Assembly (NCBI RefSeq): GCF_001949145.1
Contig: NW_019091536.1
Coordinates: 808,060-872,059, forward strand
Direction: 5' to 3'
Origin: Acanthaster planci
Lineage: Eukaryota > Echinodermata > Asteroidea > Valvatida > Acanthasteridae
DNA: 64,000 nt
Below, piece by piece: positions 1 to 12,700 of this stretch. The notes beneath the pieces were generated by a model, which saw only the letters and a list, made by a program, of their open reading frames with translations, made no database searches and was not told the DNA's origin. Position numbers and translations under genes: made by a program. How positions within the stretch are numbered: the first letter of the stretch is position 1; every line of letters starts with the position of its first letter.

Positions 1-3000
1 AAAAACATGTGTGACCACCAAAGCAACAAATATTATTTCTGTGATTACGGGCTGCCTGTTCAAACGAGACCTCGAACATGCACTGATGTGTGCAAATAAT
101 AGTTGTTGACTATCCATAGACAAATGAATACACTGTGTTGGGGCAATTCATGCCAGACAGCTGGATGGGACGCGACCAACAGCTGTAAGGCCCATGGTTG
201 ATTTGTACCATCAAAGGACAATTTTGGCGGGAGATACTGAAAGGTTGGCGTTATTACATTCTGTCTTGACCTGGGTAAAGGTTTGCGTGAAAACAAATAA
301 TGGAAGTGATTACAAAGTCTGTGTGAACAGTAGATACTTTTGAAGCTGTTAAGACACCTGTTGTTTCATGCAGAATGCAAGGTAGAAGTTGCAATGTGAT
401 TTGCTGATGCACATTATAAATACACAAGATGACTCAAATACTGTATTCACATACATCATACCTTTATGCAAGTTTCACTTTCAGATACACGTGTATCATA
501 ATACAGGAAGTATCTTGAAATCCAATCCAAATGCTGGTTTTATGCTCTCTTCCTGAACAGTATTCCATTATTAATATAGCAACATGCAAATGTAAGTAAA
601 ATAATAATTAGAATGCCCTAGTTCTGCCAAGGACATATTTCAGATTGGTTGGAATTCTTTCTTCAAGCTGAAAGCAAATCTGAGCTTGATAACATCTTGT
701 CAGTGGGCACCAAGCTCTGAATAATGAATTCTGCCAGACTGTCTCTTGACAATGCCGTTGGGTTCCAGAGGCTGGCTGTATGACATGTATGGTGCATGTT
801 GATGCACTATGCATCCGAGGTACATGTACATACAGCCAAGAAGCAACATTAACACTGGAGATGTCTCACACCACGAGTTGGTTTGGATTTCATGGGATGG
901 GAGAGAGACCACACGCTGATGCAGGCCTAAAACAGACCCTGGATCCCGCAGCTTTGCTCTGAGTTCCGTCAAGTGTGTGTGAAATGGGTAAAAAGTCCTT
1001 GCTCCTTGATGTTTGGACTAAATGTCATAATTGTTGTGGCATGAGGGACAGGCACCATATTTCCCAACTCCTCGGACTTTTTCCTGGTATAAATCATCTT
1101 CAAAATGTTAAAAAGGTGGACACCAGATAGTCAGCATTATCATGCAGCCTCCTCCAGCAACGTCTTACTTTCAGTTTCGGTAGCACACAGGGTCAGTACT
1201 GTTTTTTACTGCTTGACACAACTTGCTTTTGGGGTTTGCCTAGCATTGGGCTGTGAAATCAAGGGGGGGGGATCAGATTCACAGATGTCAAATAGAGGGT
1301 CCCGCCTGCTGGAAGTAGAAGGGGGGGGGGCATCCCCTACTTTTTAATAAGGTGGGACTTAATGAATAGGCCTATTAATGGCTGATGCCTGTTTGTCTTA
1401 CAACTGAGCCCCCACTTCGAAAATCATTCTACCACCGGTGGCTCTGCCCCCTTGTACCCTACTCTCCTTAGGTCACTAGCGTTGTCCCCCCAAACGCACC
1501 ATTGATCTCTTGTTTTAAAGTTCAGCATACTGAAAAGCCCAGACAATCCAGAGAGAGTGCTAGAGAGAGGTGACAGAATCTGCAGCCCGAGAACGAATAT
1601 AATACCGAGATATGTCCTTGGTGCCGACAGTCAAAACTCGCATAAATGCATCTGGGCTGGCTTTGTGTGGAGCGACACCTCGCCATGACTACCTCATCTC
1701 AGGAGGTTTGTCTTTTCACTTCTCCACTTGTCAGCGCACCTGAGCCCACCTGACCGACTGAAGCTTCATCAAACTTAATGGTGCCGGGGTATCAAAGTCT
1801 GGATTGGTTCGAGCTGACTCAGCTGAAATTGAACGGGGATACTGCATGCACTTACGTAATCCCTCAATCACATGTAATTAAGTCTTTAGTTTAAGTGGTT
1901 TGACAGGTTAGGTGGGTTTTTTTTAAACCTGCAGGGATGGGGGGGGGCATGTACGTGTAGAGGGGTATTTCTACTTTTGGGGTTGGGGTGTGCCAAAAAT
2001 AAAATGGCCTTGGACAGAAATTCTTCACAGGAGAGCCTTCAAAACCATTTAGATGTATCCAAGTTATTTTGAGTATAGATGGAGCCATACTACACGTCTC
2101 CATCTTGTTGTCACACAGGAAGACAAATTAATGTCCAAATTTAGAGGCTTGACAAAGTCAAACTCTCGACTGGTATATTTAAATGGGAGGGGGAATGATC
2201 CTAGTTGGAGGCCTGCATCCCCCCAATAAAGTGAAGAAGAAAATTAATATTAAACATGCTTTGCATTGTTTGAATCTAGGACCAAACTCACCCAGTGTCC
2301 CTCCCCTTCCCTACGCCTGACATACTGAAACTTCAAGCCAAATGCACGTAAGGCATTTAGCTTGTGTTATTTGATATAATGTGTTTACTTAGCAACAACA
2401 AAAATCCTAGTATTACTTGCTTTTGCTATACCTCCCTTGACAACAAACCAGATGCATTACAACTCACTCACAAACCAATGTGTCCATTAACCGGTGTGGG
2501 GAACTTCATAAATATTGACAAGAATCTTTGCTCTTTGTTTTCCATAGGCACCCCACATTACACTTGGTCATGCCAAGAACCCATTGTTAATGAATTTTAA
2601 TGGGGGCTTGGGTAGTCCAGGTGTAAATTTGATGATGGTGGTTTGAGACTTGAATCAATTAACAATGTTAGTGTTGTATCAGGTGTCAGTGTGCAAGTCA
2701 CTGACCACAAATTCTGCACATCAATTTGCAGTATTCATTTGCTTGACCCATCTTGTGTCTTTGTGTAGCCTCTATGGTCTTGATGCTTCCGTTTCTTTCA
2801 GAAGTGGTTTTTTGACTCTTTGATTTACACATGCTTAAAAAAGGATGATGTTAATCAACATCCCATCAATCACAGAGTTTTTTGCCATTGGCCATTTTTT
2901 TTTTACTTCTCTAGAATGGCCGTGTAGTCAGTTGACCTCCAAAAAATGAAAAGAGATGTTCAGGAAAAAGCACAGACATGTAGCAGTGAAAATATTCCTC

Positions 3001-6000
3001 ATGAATACCTGAGACAGTTTAGCCATTCTCATTGGTCGAGAGTTTATCATGTGGCCAGTCTTAAAGGTTGATACAGCCCAGGCAGACTTATACGCCAACT
3101 GTGCGTGACATATTACGAGAGATTGTTTATGACTACTCACGAGAGGAACATACCATGAAATTATCATGGCTACAGGGTGTTTGAAAATACACTACAATAA
3201 AATTGCTAAACAGAATCATTGGAAATGTGCCAATTTTTAAAATTTGTTTGGACTTAGTGACTCAAAAGGTATTTTTGAATGAGAATAAATACACATGCTT
3301 GGCCTGAAAACATCGTTTAAGACCAGTTCAGGAGAGTGGCCGCTGATAATGCCAGAGCCAAAATGTCTCTTGCATTCAGCTTGGGCATTATATTAAAGAC
3401 CAGCCTTGTAAATGTTTATTCTCTCAATAATTAAATCAATTTACGGTGCTGGCAATGCAATAGAAACCTACATGAACCAATATTATCTACTCTGCTCATT
3501 TGAAGTGGACAAGTTAGGTCCTCAAACACAGTGCTGTGGAGGAGTCCTTGTCCAAGTCCAACAAACAGCAAAATATGACGTGGCACAGCAGGAATTCAAG
3601 TTGACAATCTAGACACTGATATGTTACGAGCATAAGGGCTTGCAAAAGATACATTAGGGTTTGGATATGCAAATGACATGGGTATGGAAGAATAAATTAT
3701 GCAAATGTATGTGCCGACACCTAGTCTTCAATGAGCAAACAGGCAGTCTGGGTACTCCAAGGGGAGTCCTACAACCTCATCTCATATAACTGTTTGCTTG
3801 TGGCCTCAAAAAGGGAGTCGACTGCAACGCTGCCCCCACATTCATGCTATACCCTTCAACTTTCCTATCCCTGAGGGTTCGATTCTGAAACCTGACTGAG
3901 CAGCCTCAGAGTCAAGAAGCCGTCAGCCACTGGCAAAATGATGCCAGTACAGTGAACAGCTAGAGAAAAACTAGGGCTGTCTTCTTTGCTTAGTATGACG
4001 TACTGATCAGCTGACATTAATACCATGGATGCTTAACCGTAGCAGGTTATTCCAAGAGAGACAACGGTGTTGATATCAGAAGCAGATGAAGCGTCCTTCA
4101 CCAGGTACTGATGACAGCTGGGGGGGCCTGGTCTAGCTGGGGGTGCATTAATGGATGAAAGTGAACTCGGGTTGAAAGTAAATTTCAGGTGTGCTCCTGT
4201 GGAGAAATGTAGCAATAATGGAGCAGATCTGTCTGCCAATTTCTGGTATTTGGTGCTGACTGCTGATAGGACAGGTGCTGTTCCATGGAGGACAGCATAT
4301 CAGTCTTTCTGGCTTACTAGGTTTAGATGTCATATACATTTATAGAAGTACCGGTAAGCACGTAATGTGAAAACAGCATGCAATACCAAGAATTGGAATT
4401 TGGCTATGAATCCCTGTAAATCTGGCTTCTTAATTACTCCTATGTAAAACCACACGAGGGAGGGGTATTATAATATCCTGTGCTGTGCTCTGCATATTCA
4501 GAATTGTGACCAGAGGGACTCAAAATGTTGAAATATCAATACATTTGACTCAGGCAAAAGACTGCACATTTTATTGGCATATCACCGTTCAATTTTTTAT
4601 TTGAGAAACGCCACGTCACATTTCTCATTTTTTTTTCGTCATGGGATACGTAGGTGAAACTACTCTGGATGTTCTTTGAACAAAGTTTCTGCGCACAAGG
4701 ATCGAGTTTAAATTTCCCTGGATGACGATTCACAGTTGTACCCTCACCATGCACTCTCGCGCTCGTCTTGAGTGCTGTCGGAATATCAAATGCCAGCACT
4801 GAGATCATGTCGTGCAATTTTGCACTGTCAGACTGCAGGCACACAGCATCACTGCATGTTATTATCTGTTAGGTGAACGAACCTTCCTGTTCCAATTCAC
4901 GGGTGAAGACAAGCAGGTTATGAAATTTCCACCCAAATGTCGCCTACAATATTAAAGGATCCATGCCATGAATATTTCTTTGACTTGGATTTTGTGCATC
5001 TTTATTTTCTTGTCTGACATAACAACTGTTTGAAATCAGTTTTGGTTGAAGGGTATTGAAAAGTTCCCTCTTTGAATGATAAAACTCCAAGCTTGTCCGA
5101 ACAAGTGAGGGCGCTGTTGGTGTAATAAAAATCAGGGATGACATTGCTCAGTTTACATGTTCCATGCGCAAATTTTGGAGAGAAGATTGCTTACTGGCTT
5201 ACTTATGCATCAATCAATTGCCAAAGAAACAGAAATTTACAACACGATATGAAACAAGCACAAAGCAATCCAACCCTGAGGCTCAGTGCCTAGAATGACA
5301 TCACAATTTTGCTCATGAATATGGAAACTGCGTCAGCATAGAAAATAAAATGGCTCCAAAATAGAAACTGATACAGCACAACAAAAATTGAAAATAAGGT
5401 TAACAAAATTGACAAAGTTGATGTTTGGATGATTTGATGGCTGCTTTTGAGTAGGTGGACCTCAGCAGTGCCAATTCCTGAATTTTTCAAAGGGGATTGG
5501 TGGAAGTGTTGGAGGTCTGCATTTTTCAAAGGCTGTGGGGGACGGTTACTGCATGTACATGTACATACAAACAAGTCATTTCACATACATACGTGTACAC
5601 AAGTGGTCACACAAACCAACCACCAATTGTATGACGTTACAGAAGAGGAAATTCAGTTGTCTCTTTCTGTTGCTATAGCTACTGGTCCAACGGAAGGGTG
5701 TGGAGTGTAAGCCAACCCGTCCAATCCACCCACTGTGAGATACCTTTTTGTGCTGAAAGCAGGGGTGTGAGAATTCAGCTTTTTAGCTGATTTCAGCTTT
5801 TTTGTGCAGATGTTGACCCTAAATTCCAGCTTTTATGTACACATGGTCTGCACAAAAGTATGGGAACTTTTTACATTTCAGCCCTTTGCTAGCTGTTTTC
5901 AGCTTTAATTTTAAGAGGCCACTCACACTCCTGTGAAAGGGTGCGGTGCACTGGACGGGCTGTCTCCACAAAATTACAACTTCCTCCTCTCAGCCCCAGA

Positions 6001-9000
6001 CAGATCAACAATAGACCACCGAGGACTGGTGCTATGAACTCCCTGTATCCCCCAGCAGTGACCCCCCCCCAGCTTTGACCTCTTCAGAAAGGGCAGACCT
6101 GTGTTATTGAATTTGACGGTGGTTGGGAGGTATTAGGGTGGCGATGGGGTGGGGCAAGTTAGAGGGGGAATCTTGTGGGAGAGGGGAACGTGCAGCAACA
6201 TCTACAAGTCATTCCATCACAAACTCAGATTTTACATCTGGGTTTCCAAGGAGCTCCTGCAGGCTTCAGTATACTCTGTGCCTGTTGCTGCAGAACAAAC
6301 CCAGTCACACATGATCAAGTACATGTACATATACATGTACAATTACCGTCACCCTACAACGTGAAAATTTGCTTTCACAGCAGTCACTGCCGACATTTCA
6401 CGTATATTTATCTTGGAGATCGGACACCATTCAATAAATCTGAATTTATAAGTACATGTACATTGTCCTTTTCAGTCCGAGAGTGAAAGAATGGAACAAG
6501 GACACATTGTTCTCTTTCTTTGGTAGCTTTCACTTGGCAAGAAATCAACATACACTTTCAGTTTCCACGAACAAAGAAGACAAACCAAACCTCAACCAAT
6601 AAATCAGTGTCAGACGCTGACTTGTGTAAAACTCTTATTCTTTTATTTGTCTAGCTTGTGGTCCAGTAAAAACAATTACGGGGAAAGCTTGGACACCATG
6701 TGAAAATGTACAAAAGTTATGTTGAATATTCCAGTACAACGAAGCATTAGAAGAATCTATTTACAGGCTTGTCCTTATTTAAAAGCTCTCTTCATAAATT
6801 AAGAGAGAAAAAACTGCTCTGCAAAAAAGACTTCCACCTTGTGCAGAGGGGGAAAATGCCAGATTTACAATGACTGATCACAGAATACAACTTGTACACT
6901 TCATACATGTTCATGTACTTCCTTGGACTCTCCACACTTTACAGGACGGTTCATAACGCGATTACATTTCCTGCTTCTCAAGCCTGAGTGCAAGAAACCA
7001 AGCAATAAAGATGCAGTCCTGCAATTGCTGCACCGCGATTAGCGAAGGCTGACCTGGATTTCGCCCAGTCAGTTGGGAATTGCTCCATCCTATTGAATCT
7101 TGGAAACGGACGACTATTCAAATTCAGTTGATCAGTCAGAACGAACTTGTGTTGAAATATACACAAATGTAAAAAGATCCCACAAAAAGGAGTTTTGAGG
7201 ACATTTTTTTTCCAAGTAATTTTGTGTTAGTGTGCATTAGTAAACTAATGAAAGCAAACAGATCTTTGGTTTGAAGTACCACTCTGTTTGGCTTTCTGAT
7301 TAAAATGAGCATTATGGTCTTTTGACGTTGAAGGGTTTTGGCTTTTATACATGTACATTGTGTAAATTTATTTTAATGGTCATTAATTCTAAACTGACCT
7401 TAATGTCTTCAGACTCATTTGGTAAGGCTGGGTCAACAATGTTATACTTTTTTTTAATTGTGATATTTATGTCCCATTTACCGCTGAGTTCCTTTCTTTT
7501 TTGAGGGGGGGGGAATATGGGGAGTAGGTAGTACGATGTTATGAAGACTTGCAGAGTAGGAAGGAAGGCTTTGTATCAGTGATTCAATGTATGTATGCGA
7601 GTACCAGATGACAGCCACCTTCCAAATCGATTTAATTCCATCAATGATTGCTAAGGATGAGAACTCTCCTTACAACATATGGAGAAGCTTCGGTAACTCA
7701 CTCTCCGACAAATGCCTGCTTACTTCGGATAAATTTCTGTATGGGACGTAAACATGCTGTGCAGCATTAATAAGAAAATAGACTCATTTAAAAAAAACAA
7801 GGAACATTGGGGCACACAATATGTGTTGTGAAGAAAGTCTGTGTCTTTGATTATATCTCTAACGGGCTTGGGGAAAAATGAAAAACATCTAGTGGTGGAA
7901 TGAGTGTCAAAATGTGTTGTCTCGGATCCTCGCAGTGTAAGTGAAGGCAAACTGCACTTGTTTTTTCCATAGCATGAAGGTTCTACCTGCTGCTGTTATT
8001 CTTCATTCTGATCCTACACAGTATGCAGACCGTGCCTGGAGAGGCGTGGATCCAATCCTGGCTCTTGCCCACTGTTCTGTGTGCTGCGGGAATGCTTCCA
8101 TTAATGAAATGCTCACGCACTAGTACCCCGGCAGATGGGGGGGGGGATCTACAATATTTGAGTAACTGGGAAAACATGAGTTGCAAGGGGGATAGGTTTA
8201 CAAGCTGGCTTAAAGGTGCATCGCCTACAGGCGAATCTCAGTACAAGATCAAGGTGCACTCGGGAACCATCTCAGTACGGGGCAAACACTATGCCAGATG
8301 TTACACCATACAACTGGTCCTTGATTGTTGGGTTTTTTTTCTGAATAATACCTCCAACTGTGGTTACACAGGAATTTCTCTGCAATCTGGGACATTCCTC
8401 AGTGTACCGGGGCGCATACTGGCAGTTAATACAAGGCGTTCCTTCCGTTGTTTCCCACAGGTGACTTCCTTTGGCTATTTTCAACTAGGCAAGAATTGTG
8501 ATGATGATGTAGACAAGCTTTCCCAAAACAATTAATTAAACCAATGAAAAATAACCCAACAAAGCCTTGGTTATGACTGTTCAAGCAATTTGTAATGCTT
8601 TCACAGAAATTTCAACGATACTACTTCCTTCGTCAACAGACTATAATTCCTTTGGTCTTTGGAATGGTGTACATCTGAAAAATGAAATACCGTCTGTGGA
8701 GTTTGGACCTTACTTCTACCTTTGAATGTGTTCCTTTGAACAGCTCTGTAACTCTGTAAGCAGTTACTGAGTTTTAAAAGCAAAGCAATGGAAGAATGGC
8801 CCTTCATGTTCTACAGCGAAGCTGAAGGGAGGGCAATTTCTGTTACTGACACTACGGCACATTAACCAAGACGTGCGCAGGCGGGTTCAGCATTAAACAT
8901 CAATAAAAACTTGAAAGCCAGTTACAAAAGACACAGAAATACCCAGCAGTGGGACAATTTCAAAGAAAATTGTGATGCCAACCAAGGGAGGTAAACTGAC

Positions 9001-9725
9001 ACAAGGAAATCAGGTGATTAAGAATAAGGCGCATAACTATCATACTGTAGGCGTGGAGTTAATCGGTTGACATTAATGTTCAGGAGCGTCTATGCAGTCA
9101 GCTATTATACAGGTGCATTTACATGCATATCATAACTGGGCCTTCCTCACCAAGGCAGAGCTGCCCCCTGGCTGCTTGACACGGATGAAACACATTCTGA
9201 AGGTACTGAGACAGCCAATTTAAATTAACGACTGGACAGAAACTATTAATTCACCTGGAGTCAAATTTGATGGGCATAGCTGGAAGTGCCAGTCTGGCAC
9301 ACTCTGGGAGGCGGTTACTGTAATTTTATCCAGCCAGTTAAATACATGTTTGACCCATGTGGGAGACGCTTAAGTGATGCTTGCTTCGTGCACAACTGGT
9401 GGGTGGTGGCAGTGGGTGGAGCAACTCCAACACTCAAGGGAGGGACTTATGCTAGACGGAGTCTGGTATGGGGCAGCTGCTTAATAGCCAGTAGGTAGAG
9501 CCATACACTTGGCTGAACAAAAAATATTCAATGTCTGTAAACAGCGTACACCATCCAGTCTGGTGTAGAACAACTGCCAGGGAACAAGTTGGCGGAGTCA
9601 CACAGGTCAATGCATACATATTCAAAGTCTGGTGCACAGAGCTTTGGTGAACTAGTGTACGAATGACACTGGGCGGAGCTACAGGTTGATTGATTGATGG
9701 TTTTCCTGTTGTGGGCGGGGTTTGA
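1..9725. other. Region downstream of MBD2/3: 3' UTR plus intergenic
   Basis: The part next to 9726 must contain the MBD2/3 3' UTR. Minus-strand AATAAA candidates occur at 7372-7367 and about 6640, but neither is decisive. Apart from the MITE at 5760-5933 there are G runs (1266, 1321, 7506, 8138) and scattered TACATGTA palindromes. No exon with matched splice sites and a recognisable product was found. Confidence 0.5.
5760..5933. mobile_element. MITE, 174 bp, TIR CAGGGGTGTGAG, TSD TGAAAG
   Basis: The left end CAGGGGTGTGAG matches the inverted right end CTCACACTCCTG, and AGCTGATTTCAGCTTT / AGCTGTTTTCAGCTTT extend the similarity inward. A perfect 6-bp direct repeat, TGAAAG, flanks it at 5754-5759 and 5934-5939. 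It has no coding capacity. The termini resemble hAT-type non-autonomous elements, though hAT normally makes 8-bp duplications. Confidence 0.82.
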
Positions 9726-9766
9726 TCACTCTGAACCCTCCTCCTCTTCTGATTCCTCCAACTCAG
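9726..9766 (-). CDS. Mbd2/3: MBD2/3 terminal exon: acidic tail and stop
   Basis: 41 coding nt. The acceptor is a clear pyrimidine tract, CCTTCTTTCAG|CT. Joined to the preceding exon (G|CT = alanine) it reads ELEESEEEEGSE followed by TGA. A short glutamate-rich tail is what MBD3-type proteins carry at this place, and acceptor, phase, composition and stop all agree. The 3' UTR continues to lower coordinates; its end was not fixed. Candidate AATAAA signals on the minus strand lie at 7372-7367 and near 6640. Confidence 0.87.
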
Positions 9767-12700
9767 CTGAAAGAAGGATCACAAGAACTAAGATTATTTC
9801 TACAGTAAACTCTCTTTAACTCTAAGTCGATTAACTCGAAACTCCACTTATCTCGAAGACATTCTTTATTCGTGCAAAAATAGGCTTTTATGAACAAAAA
9901 GACCTCCGTAACTCAAAATGCCCACACTACTACATCTGCTTAACCACAAGTTTTTGAAGGGCCGATCGAAAAAGACCGCTGCCAAATCACTGACAAAGAG
10001 TGTAAAAAGAACGTGAGACTTCAATTATGAGCCCTTTCTGCAAAGCATACTTTGTCTTTTTTTGCGCGAGGACGCACGCGTGCTTGCTGCCACTGTAATT
10101 GACTAGTCGCAACCACCACCCGTAGCCTAAACAAATCCTGGCTTCCAGAAGCAAGCCTGATTGCTACCATGGCCCAAATGTAGCCTGCATGCTTGCATTA
10201 GCCTGCACGCTTGCACTCTTCACTCTTTATGGTGGCCATGTGACCACACTGAAGGAAGCTTTGTGCATGCCACAGTTAAAGCCCGGCTGCCACTGCTTGC
10301 CCAACTGCAGCACTCACGCACTGTTTACATGCATTCCCATGGCAGTACTGGAGATGCACTTCTTGCGTTAAAAAAGAAAGGTAAGGCAATGAAAAGACAA
10401 ACAAAAACACACAATAATTTAAAAAAAAATAATTTTTTTTTAACGCTCGAACGTTTCGTTGTGTCCCCTAGCTATTTAAATGGAATAATCATGTGGCCCA
10501 ACAGGAAATTCCTGGGTCTGCCCCTGGCCAAGCAGGAGAGCAAACACAGGGCCGTGTAACAGTTTTTCCCTTCTCAGGCAAGTCTCGGAAGCACATCCTC
10601 TTCACAGTATGTTCCTTGAGAGGGGAGGCTGTGCACTACTAAAGAATCAATGGATCTTGAAAACTGATACCTGTCATAAATTTGAAACAGTGGACATCTG
10701 AGCTTCCTACTTTGGCATACATTTGCATCTGCAAAATGGGGTGCTTAAAATCCCTTCTTGGAGGTCCACAGCACACCCAGTCAACTCATTTGGCTAGAAC
10801 CTTGTATGGTTTCTGAGTCTGGGTCTCATGAGGCAGAGGGCGGTGTTACCCATAAGCAACGACACCCGGAAAGGTATAGGTTTATGAACTGCCCAGAAAA
10901 CCAAATATGTAAATAAGGAGGCTTGCATGTACATAGATGCCCCTTCCAAACCATCCACCTAGCCTGTTTCCTTGCTCTTTGATTGACCTCACAAGGTCCT
11001 ACATTTACCCTCTGCAGATAATAGCTGTCTAACTCATGAAGGTAGTGTTCACAAAGAACAGCTCAAGGTGAAAGAGCCTATCTCAGGCCTTATCAACCTG
11101 GGTGTGTGTGTGTGTGTGTACACGACCAATTAATTATTGGGAGATTGTTTGGGAGGTGGTGACAACTTGACCTAAACTTTTTTTTTCTTCTCCCAAAGTC
11201 TGCAGATGGAGATCTCCAGCTTCAGAGGGCAGACATGATGAAACAAAAGGAGGAAGCAACGGGACAAAAGAACTGAAGGGCACCAGAGCTACGTATACAT
11301 GTACCTCCTGATCTGGGTACAATGGATAGGCGACGTTGTTTAATTAAAGATATGAGGGTCACAGCACAGGCACAATGGAGCCAGATTGACCAGTGTCACT
11401 GTTGGATAGATGATTCTGTACACTTATCAGAGGGTTTGAAAAGGGTCACTAGTGGTACTGTACAGTGGGGGTGGGGTGGAGGAAGGGGAGGGGCTATTCC
11501 CCCTCCCCCAGTGAAAGAAAAATCTGCATAGACTTCCCTTTTTCAAGTATGTTTCCAGAAAGCACCTCTTATCATCTTTGTCCCCTAAATAACAGTTTCA
11601 AAGGAAAATTAAATTCTACAAAAAAAAAAAGAAACCTGATGTTTAACTATAACGGTTGAACTCCAATTACATGTGTTGCTGTAATTTAGCCCCAAAATAT
11701 AACAGCTGGTCACCAAGCACAAATGGCAACAACACTGTCAAAACACGGGCTGATTTTCTGCCCAATATTGGGTACCAGGTGAACCATCCCACTGTTGGGC
11801 ACACAGATTACCAAACCGCGTTGATTCTAAAATATGGGCAAACTTGTCTCATTTTATGCAACAGTTGTAGAAAATGTTAGTTGGACTACCCTTTTTCTAA
11901 CTAACATTTTGATCTTTTTGCTCAATCTGGCACTCAACGCAGGGCAAACTGCCTCGCATTTTCACAGTGAAAGATTCTTGAATCAAGCACTGTAGCAGTG
12001 CCACATTTCTTGTGAAACAGAAATGCTGATGTGGATTGTACAGATTCTAGTCACTTTACAAATTCTTTCATTTTCCAACGCATTCTTGTGACCCACATCT
12101 ATAAGACAGTCATTTCGAGCTTCACCGGGCCTCTCAAGATCACATTTCATGTTGCCAGCAAATTGGAAAAAGGGGAGGGGGTGAGGTGAAGAATGGAGCC
12201 GACAAACAGAGAAAGTTGTGTGCCGAGATTAACCACATCCCTGTTCATAACCCCACCTACATTCTGCCTGTCTATCCAGAACCATTTCTGGCTAGCAGAG
12301 CGCAATCACAAACGAAACAAGCTGACGAAAAACGTGCCAGACGGATGTCAACTGGAGCCACATGCTACAACATCCCTTGTGGAAGGAAGGAGGTCGCTGT
12401 ACACTGACAGTTCAAGATTCAAGAGTCAAAAGGGGAAACCAGCTGCGAATGTCGTTCATGTTGTTAATAATTACAACATCTCTGGGCCATTCCTGTTCAT
12501 TACTACATCTTTGATCTTGGCGTCTACCAAACACTGCCTGCAACAATAGCTGGTACCCTCTGTGCTGGTTAACTGCTACCATCAAATAAATATTTACGCT
12601 TTGACAGAGACAAATAAGATGATTAGGTTAGGGTCATTTAAGTCAAACTGTTTACATACCTTCCAAGCAGAGTGATAAAAATAGTTTGTTTCCCTGTGGA

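Noticed and set aside
8023-8535. A 170-codon plus-strand open frame, the longest in the window
   Set aside because: No recognisable domain, no splice logic and a mixed composition. One such frame is about what chance gives in 64 kb of this composition, and it lies where the MBD2/3 3' side is expected.
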